Shown one piece after another: positions 60,540-64,000 of a stretch of 64,000 nt of DNA. Positions within the stretch are counted from its first letter, which is position 1; every line of letters starts with the position of its first letter. A model generated the notes under the pieces. It was given only the letters and a program-made list of their open reading frames with translations. It had not been told where the DNA came from and searched no databases. Position numbers and translations under genes: made by a program. The stretch comes from Lachnospiraceae bacterium (GTDB lineage Bacteria; Bacillota; Clostridia; Lachnospirales; Lachnospiraceae). The DNA is taken from positions 1 to 64,000 of the forward strand of contig CAJTDB010000011.1 of NCBI GenBank assembly GCA_910574965.1, in the 5' to 3' direction.

Positions 60540-60911
60540 TTATGCGTATATGATTTCCCTATCCACAATCTCCCTCGCACAAGCCCTTATGTTATTCATT
60601 CTTCCTGTCCATTCTAAGGCGTTTTCTTCCTTTAAGCATTCCGTTATGCCCTGTGCCTGTTTTATGTCTTCTATAAGCCTTTCAAAGCATTCCTGCGCCT
60701 GACTGTCAATGTCAGCAAGGTAGGTGTTCAGCCTGCCGCTTGTGAGAAGATTGGTGTATGTAACTTTGCGGTACTGCTTCAGATAGTCCAGATGCCGTTG
60801 TCCCCATGCGCTTATGGGCTGTTCTTCTTCAGTGGGTAATCTTAAATCTGGAATAAGATACCCATTTTCCTCGTGATATGTGCCGCCTAACTGTTCAAAT
60901 ATTGATTTCAT
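60540..60911 (-). CDS. TnpV-family transposon-encoded protein (copy 2)
   Basis: A 123-aa TnpV protein: YLIPDLRLPTEEEQPISAWG, LTSGRLNTYLADIDSQAQE and LEWTGRMNNIRACAREIV. It is clearly related to but diverged from the copy at 53754. ATG at 60911 follows AAGGAG by 8 nt. It marks a second element remnant. Confidence 0.87.
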   Translation of the reverse strand: MKSIFEQLGGTYHEENGYLIPDLRLPTEEEQPISAWGQRHLDYLKQYRKVTYTNLLTSGRLNTYLADIDSQAQECFERLIEDIKQAQGITECLKEENALEWTGRMNNIRACAREIVDREIIYA

Positions 60912-61149
60912 ATGCAAAAACTCCTTTTCTGTATGGTTTGGTTTCTGCGGGGTATCTGCAAGCAATGTATCAGCAGACTGTATGTATATGTTATCTTTAA
61001 GTTAAGTTTCTCCGATTCTGCTCCGGTTCTAAATTAGGTGTTGTGTCTATATTCATTTTTTCGAAGCCACCACATGATGGCTTGTTTGTGGCGCAATTCA
61101 CTTTCTCTCTAACCGCTACCTCTCAGTTTCAAACTTTTATTCCTTCGTA

Positions 61150-61332
61150 TTAGTTAGATTTTTCTTTGATGTTGGCTTTTTGCACTTCCACATAAGCCCG
61201 GTAATACCTGTTTGTACCTTTGTTCCGGTACAAATCTGAAACTTCCGTCACAGCCACTTTAGGCTGTCTTTTCAAAATCTTCTCGAACCATCTAATATCA
61301 TTCTTCGTTCCCATCAGTCGAATTTTCAGCAC
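61150..61332 (-). CDS. Small hypothetical protein (60 aa), DUF3970-like
   Basis: A 60-residue basic protein reading VLKIRLMGTKNDIRWFEKIL with EVSDLYRNKGTNRYYRAYVE. This resembles the short DUF3970-type proteins of mobile elements, but the assignment is tentative. GTG at 61332 follows AGAGG and overlaps the DUF6075 gene by 35 bp. The 60912-61149 gap upstream of TnpV shows nothing I can support. Confidence 0.55.
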   Translation of the reverse strand: MLKIRLMGTKNDIRWFEKILKRQPKVAVTEVSDLYRNKGTNRYYRAYVEVQKANIKEKSN

Positions 61333-61816
61333 GTTTCCTCTCCATTTCTGCAAGGATCTCCTCAATGGACTTCTGCTTTTTGCAGTATTCCGGATAACGG
61401 AGCTTGATACCCTGCCAGAAGTACATCGCATAGCCGCAGCAGAAAATATCACTTACCGAATACTCACTGCACTCCCTGATCTGCTCGTCCTTGCGCTTAT
61501 AATCGTCAACACTTGGCGTTCCGTCTGTATAAAGGTTAAAGGCAAGCCTTACCACACGGACACTGCCGCTTGTCTGCCAGCCCTGGTGCAGACACTCCGG
61601 CTTGATAAACCCGGACTTAATATCATAGATCTGGCTGAAATGATTCCTTGTGTCCTCTGAAATACCGAGAATGTAAATCAACGCCTTGTGGTAGCAGTCC
61701 TGATACCTCGCCTGTTCCAGTTTCTCATAATAAAACTTCTCATGTTCCCCGTTTGCAAAAACCATGTGTTTGTTGTTGGCGCTCTGCGCCTCTGCTCTTA
61801 ACGCTGTGCTGTTCAT
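61298..61816 (-). CDS. DUF6075 family protein
   Basis: A 172-aa protein with the DUF6075 pattern: NGEHEKFYYEKLEQARYQDC, HKALIYILGISEDTRNHFSQ and EYSVSDIFCCGYAMYFWQGI. It is common on clostridial mobile elements and of unknown function. ATG at 61816 follows AAGGAGG. It is co-transcribed with the overlapping small gene downstream. Confidence 0.8.
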   Translation of the reverse strand: MNSTALRAEAQSANNKHMVFANGEHEKFYYEKLEQARYQDCYHKALIYILGISEDTRNHFSQIYDIKSGFIKPECLHQGWQTSGSVRVVRLAFNLYTDGTPSVDDYKRKDEQIRECSEYSVSDIFCCGYAMYFWQGIKLRYPEYCKKQKSIEEILAEMERKRAENSTDGNEE

Positions 61817-62072
61817 CTCGTGAACCTCCTTTTCATTAAATAAAATGCCTATTACCAAATGTGCATTTTAATTTGTTGGACTAGCCTGACATTACAATTT
61901 CTTCTAAAAGGCTGAATTCCTCTTTGAAAGGCGCAATCAGCACCACCGGCTTAGCCCAACATCTATGCTTAAGTTTATGATGTTACGCAGAGCAGGTGGT
62001 TTTTTTGTTCTCCAAAGTTCCATTTTTCGGATCAGCGAAAAACTCCTCAATGGAGAACAGGGCCATGCCCTA

Positions 62073-62110
62073 ACAACAAAAAGAGCGTTTCGATTATTTC
62101 CGAAACGCTC
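62073..62110 (-). terminator. Terminator at the right end of the island, beyond hemZ
   Basis: On the minus strand GAGCGTTTCG / CGAAACGCTC around an 8-nt loop, followed by TTTTTGTTG. It probably ends the hemZ transcript. The 61817-62287 gap otherwise contains several copies of TTTGTTGGACT and no supported gene. Confidence 0.75.
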
Positions 62111-62287
62111 CTTAGGAATCTGTGGATTTACACTGATTTTGTTGGACTTCGAGATGAAAATTGCATTATTGCGTATTATGATGTACCAACGCAAAAAATT
62201 TTGTTGGACATTTGTTGGACTTCCGGTGTCTTTGTTGTACCTGAAATCCGCATCCTACTCAACAATTTTTGTCCGAATTTTGAATTG

Positions 62288-63733
62288 TTAATCTTCTAAT
62301 AACACACGTTTTCTTTCTATCATTTCCCCGATTCTCTCGATATATTGGGAAACATCCTTGACGTTCTCACTCCGCTCAATGCGTCCGTCCGGGTACACCC
62401 TTTTCGATACGCTCCCGGCACCGCAGGCGACTATGGTCTGTTTTTCCTCCATCATAAGTATATTATATATGCCAGCTTTGTCCGCTTTCGCATACCCTAC
62501 ATTTTCAAAATTTCCGGCCATATTTTTCTGGCGATACAGATAATAGGGAAAAAGGCCCATCTCTGCACAGACTCTGGCAGTCATATCCATAATCTGCATA
62601 TTGTTGTGAAGACCCATTTCCTCGTATTTCTCCTTGAATAGATTCAGCCTGGCTGCACGCTTGATGGCCAGAGAATGAATCGTGATGCTGTCCGGTGCCA
62701 GGACACGCAGTTCTTCCATGGTACGTTCCACATCCTCACAGTCTTCTCCCGGAAGCCCCACAATCAGATCCATATTGATGTGAGAGAATCCCATCTCCCT
62801 TGCCAGTTTGTAGGCTTCCCTCGTCTGCTCTGCCGTGTGGTGCCTTCCGATGATCTGAAGCGTTTCGTCTTTCATGGTCTGTGGATTGATGGAGATCCTG
62901 TCAATCCCGTGATCCAGCAGCACCTGCAGTTTCTCCCGCGTGATACTGTCCGGCCGTCCGGCTTCCACTGTAAATTCCTGCAGATACGTCCGGTCAAAAG
63001 ATGTCTCAATCTTTGTCAGCAGCCGATCCATCTGTTCCGGCAAAAGGGTGGTAGGCGTACCGCCTCCGATATAGACCGTATTCAGCTTTTTGTGCCGAAA
63101 CCCTTCCGACAGATAATCCAGCTCTTTAAAAAGAGCCTGCAAATACTCCCCCACTCGCTTTTTCCATTTGGAAAGCGGATACGATGTAAAAGAACAGTAC
63201 AGGCAAGTACTCGGACAGAATGGTATGCCTATATACAGACTGTAACCGTCCTTATAATCAATATTCCGCAATATATGACGCTCCCGGTTGGCAATCATCA
63301 CACTGAGTGCTGTCTTTTCTTTGCTCGCCAGATAAGTGTCCCGCATAAATGCGGCAATCTCCGTATTGCTTTTTCCTTCTTCCAAAAGCTGCATGGCCAG
63401 CTTCACCGGACGGATGCCCGTAAGCGTCCCCCAGGGCAGTGTCTGCCCTGTATATTCAGACAGTATCCGGTAAATATGACGCTTCAGATGGTTCTTCGTC
63501 TCCTTTCGATCCTCATAATCAATCTGCTGCGTCCTCTCATCCACCAACGTCTGTTCTTCTGACAGTCTAGCTGTTAAAAGCGTATCTGTAAATATTAATT
63601 CCATCCGCACGCCGGTTTCTTCTGCAAATGTCTCCTGCACCCGAACCGATACATCTTCTTTTGGAAAAAATGCTTTTACAAGCGAATGAATATCATATTC
63701 AAAGCCCGGCCGGTTTACAATTACTTCTATCAT
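62288..63733 (-). CDS. hemZ: Oxygen-independent coproporphyrinogen-III oxidase-like protein HemZ
   Basis: A 481-aa radical SAM protein. The iron-sulfur site is PFCPSTCLYCSF (about residue 170), the SAM-binding glycine motif YIGGGTPTTL, and the C-terminal HemN-like region has RQKNMAGNFENVGYAK. HemZ-type proteins convert coproporphyrinogen to protoporphyrinogen without oxygen, although the exact role of Clostridia members is less certain. ATG at 63733 overlaps the EamA stop (ATGA); a much longer in-frame extension would overlap EamA and is rejected. Confidence 0.92.
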   Translation of the reverse strand: MIEVIVNRPGFEYDIHSLVKAFFPKEDVSVRVQETFAEETGVRMELIFTDTLLTARLSEEQTLVDERTQQIDYEDRKETKNHLKRHIYRILSEYTGQTLPWGTLTGIRPVKLAMQLLEEGKSNTEIAAFMRDTYLASKEKTALSVMIANRERHILRNIDYKDGYSLYIGIPFCPSTCLYCSFTSYPLSKWKKRVGEYLQALFKELDYLSEGFRHKKLNTVYIGGGTPTTLLPEQMDRLLTKIETSFDRTYLQEFTVEAGRPDSITREKLQVLLDHGIDRISINPQTMKDETLQIIGRHHTAEQTREAYKLAREMGFSHINMDLIVGLPGEDCEDVERTMEELRVLAPDSITIHSLAIKRAARLNLFKEKYEEMGLHNNMQIMDMTARVCAEMGLFPYYLYRQKNMAGNFENVGYAKADKAGIYNILMMEEKQTIVACGAGSVSKRVYPDGRIERSENVKDVSQYIERIGEMIERKRVLLED

Positions 63734-64000
63734 GTCGGCTGTCCGTCTCCCCTCTTTTTCTCCGGTAACTGCGCCAGTATGATCGCAGCAAACATCAGTG
63801 CGCATCCAAATAATTCCCTGCCGCTCAAACGCTGGCCGAGAAGCACCCATCCTGCCAGCACAGAGAAAACAGATTCTAAACTCAGAAGCAAGGACGCTAC
63901 GGTAGGCTCTGCATTTTTCTGTCCCAAAATCTGCAGAGTATAAGCCACACCGCAGGACATGACACCCGCATACAAGATAGGCATCCATGCCGCCGCAATA
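63730..64000 (-). CDS. EamA/DMT-family transporter, C-terminal part (runs off the window)
   Basis: About 90 residues of the C-terminal half of a drug/metabolite transporter: MSCGVAYTLQILGQKNAEPT, VASLLLSLESVFSVLAGWVL and GCALMFAAIILAQL. The N-terminus lies beyond position 64000. Its stop overlaps the hemZ start by 4 bp, so the two are in one operon. Confidence 0.88.
   Translation of the reverse strand, partial: IAAAWMPILYAGVMSCGVAYTLQILGQKNAEPTVASLLLSLESVFSVLAGWVLLGQRLSGRELFGCALMFAAIILAQLPEKKRGDGQPT

Noticed and set aside
61965-62291. A 108-codon plus-strand ORF at the island edge
   Set aside because: It spans the terminator hairpin and the repeat DNA, has no domain and no convincing ribosome site.
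62675-63562. A 295-codon plus-strand ORF
   Set aside because: Antisense to hemZ, which has clear radical SAM motifs.
63734-63988. N-terminal extension of HemZ
   Set aside because: The frame stays open by chance through the EamA gene; the ATG overlapping the EamA stop gives the normal family length.

Overview
This window is a chromosomal segment of an endospore-forming, low-to-mid GC Firmicute, most likely a gut Lachnospiraceae (Blautia, Ruminococcus or Dorea type). The support is a spoIIA operon with sigF, dispersed spoVA genes, HemZ, a T-box leader, a preQ1-I riboswitch, DUF1836 and DUF6440 proteins, a CotH-type protein, and mobile DNA typical of gut Clostridia (TnpV, cysteine-rich KTR, SymE, IS1182).

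0-39.9 kb is core chromosome. Sporulation genes occur at three separate places: spoVAD and spoVAC divergent at 0.1-1.8 kb, spoIIAA-spoIIAB-sigF-spoVAA-spoVAB at 13.1-10.4 kb, and spoVAE at 27.4 kb. Between them are an MFS/AraC pair, an LRR protein, an FtsA-like ATPase, two ABC-F proteins, an operon of valS, folC, a 47-aa ORF and a TPR protein, and an unusual TPR/AAA+ protein carrying a 90-bp coding minisatellite. A T-box leader lies ahead of a CotH-like gene, and an array of four 85-bp hairpin units separates that gene from valS. Then come tRNA-Glu, queT with its preQ1-I riboswitch, DUF1836, DUF6440, a YerC-like regulator, purA-HAD-PHP, aat, a DUF4153-type membrane protein, a DUF2975/XRE pair, and hisS-aspS behind a small ribbon-helix-helix gene.

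39.9-62.2 kb is an accessory island built from degraded integrative-element parts. Two inverted, near-identical IS1182-type copies (41.4-42.9 and 48.8-50.4 kb) flank a lantibiotic/cationic-peptide immunity cassette: small HTH, response regulator, short histidine kinase, ABC ATPase, two permeases and a YxeA-like protein. A putative response-regulator promoter has four direct repeats spaced 11 bp apart. The rest of the island holds a ParB-like gene, orphan SUKH/SMI1 immunity genes, SymE, TnpV genes, several XRE regulators and a decayed serine recombinase.

At 57.1-60.4 kb is the most interesting module: a WYL regulator, a GyrI-like gene interrupted by an in-frame TAG, a ClbS/DfsB gene, an SPL-type radical SAM gene and a KTR gene. 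Two matching 15-bp operator-like palindromes sit at the same distance from the two putative -10 boxes. Both ClbS and some GyrI-like proteins are known to open cyclopropane genotoxins, so this may be a DNA-alkylator defence cassette. The chromosome resumes with hemZ and an EamA transporter that runs off the right edge.
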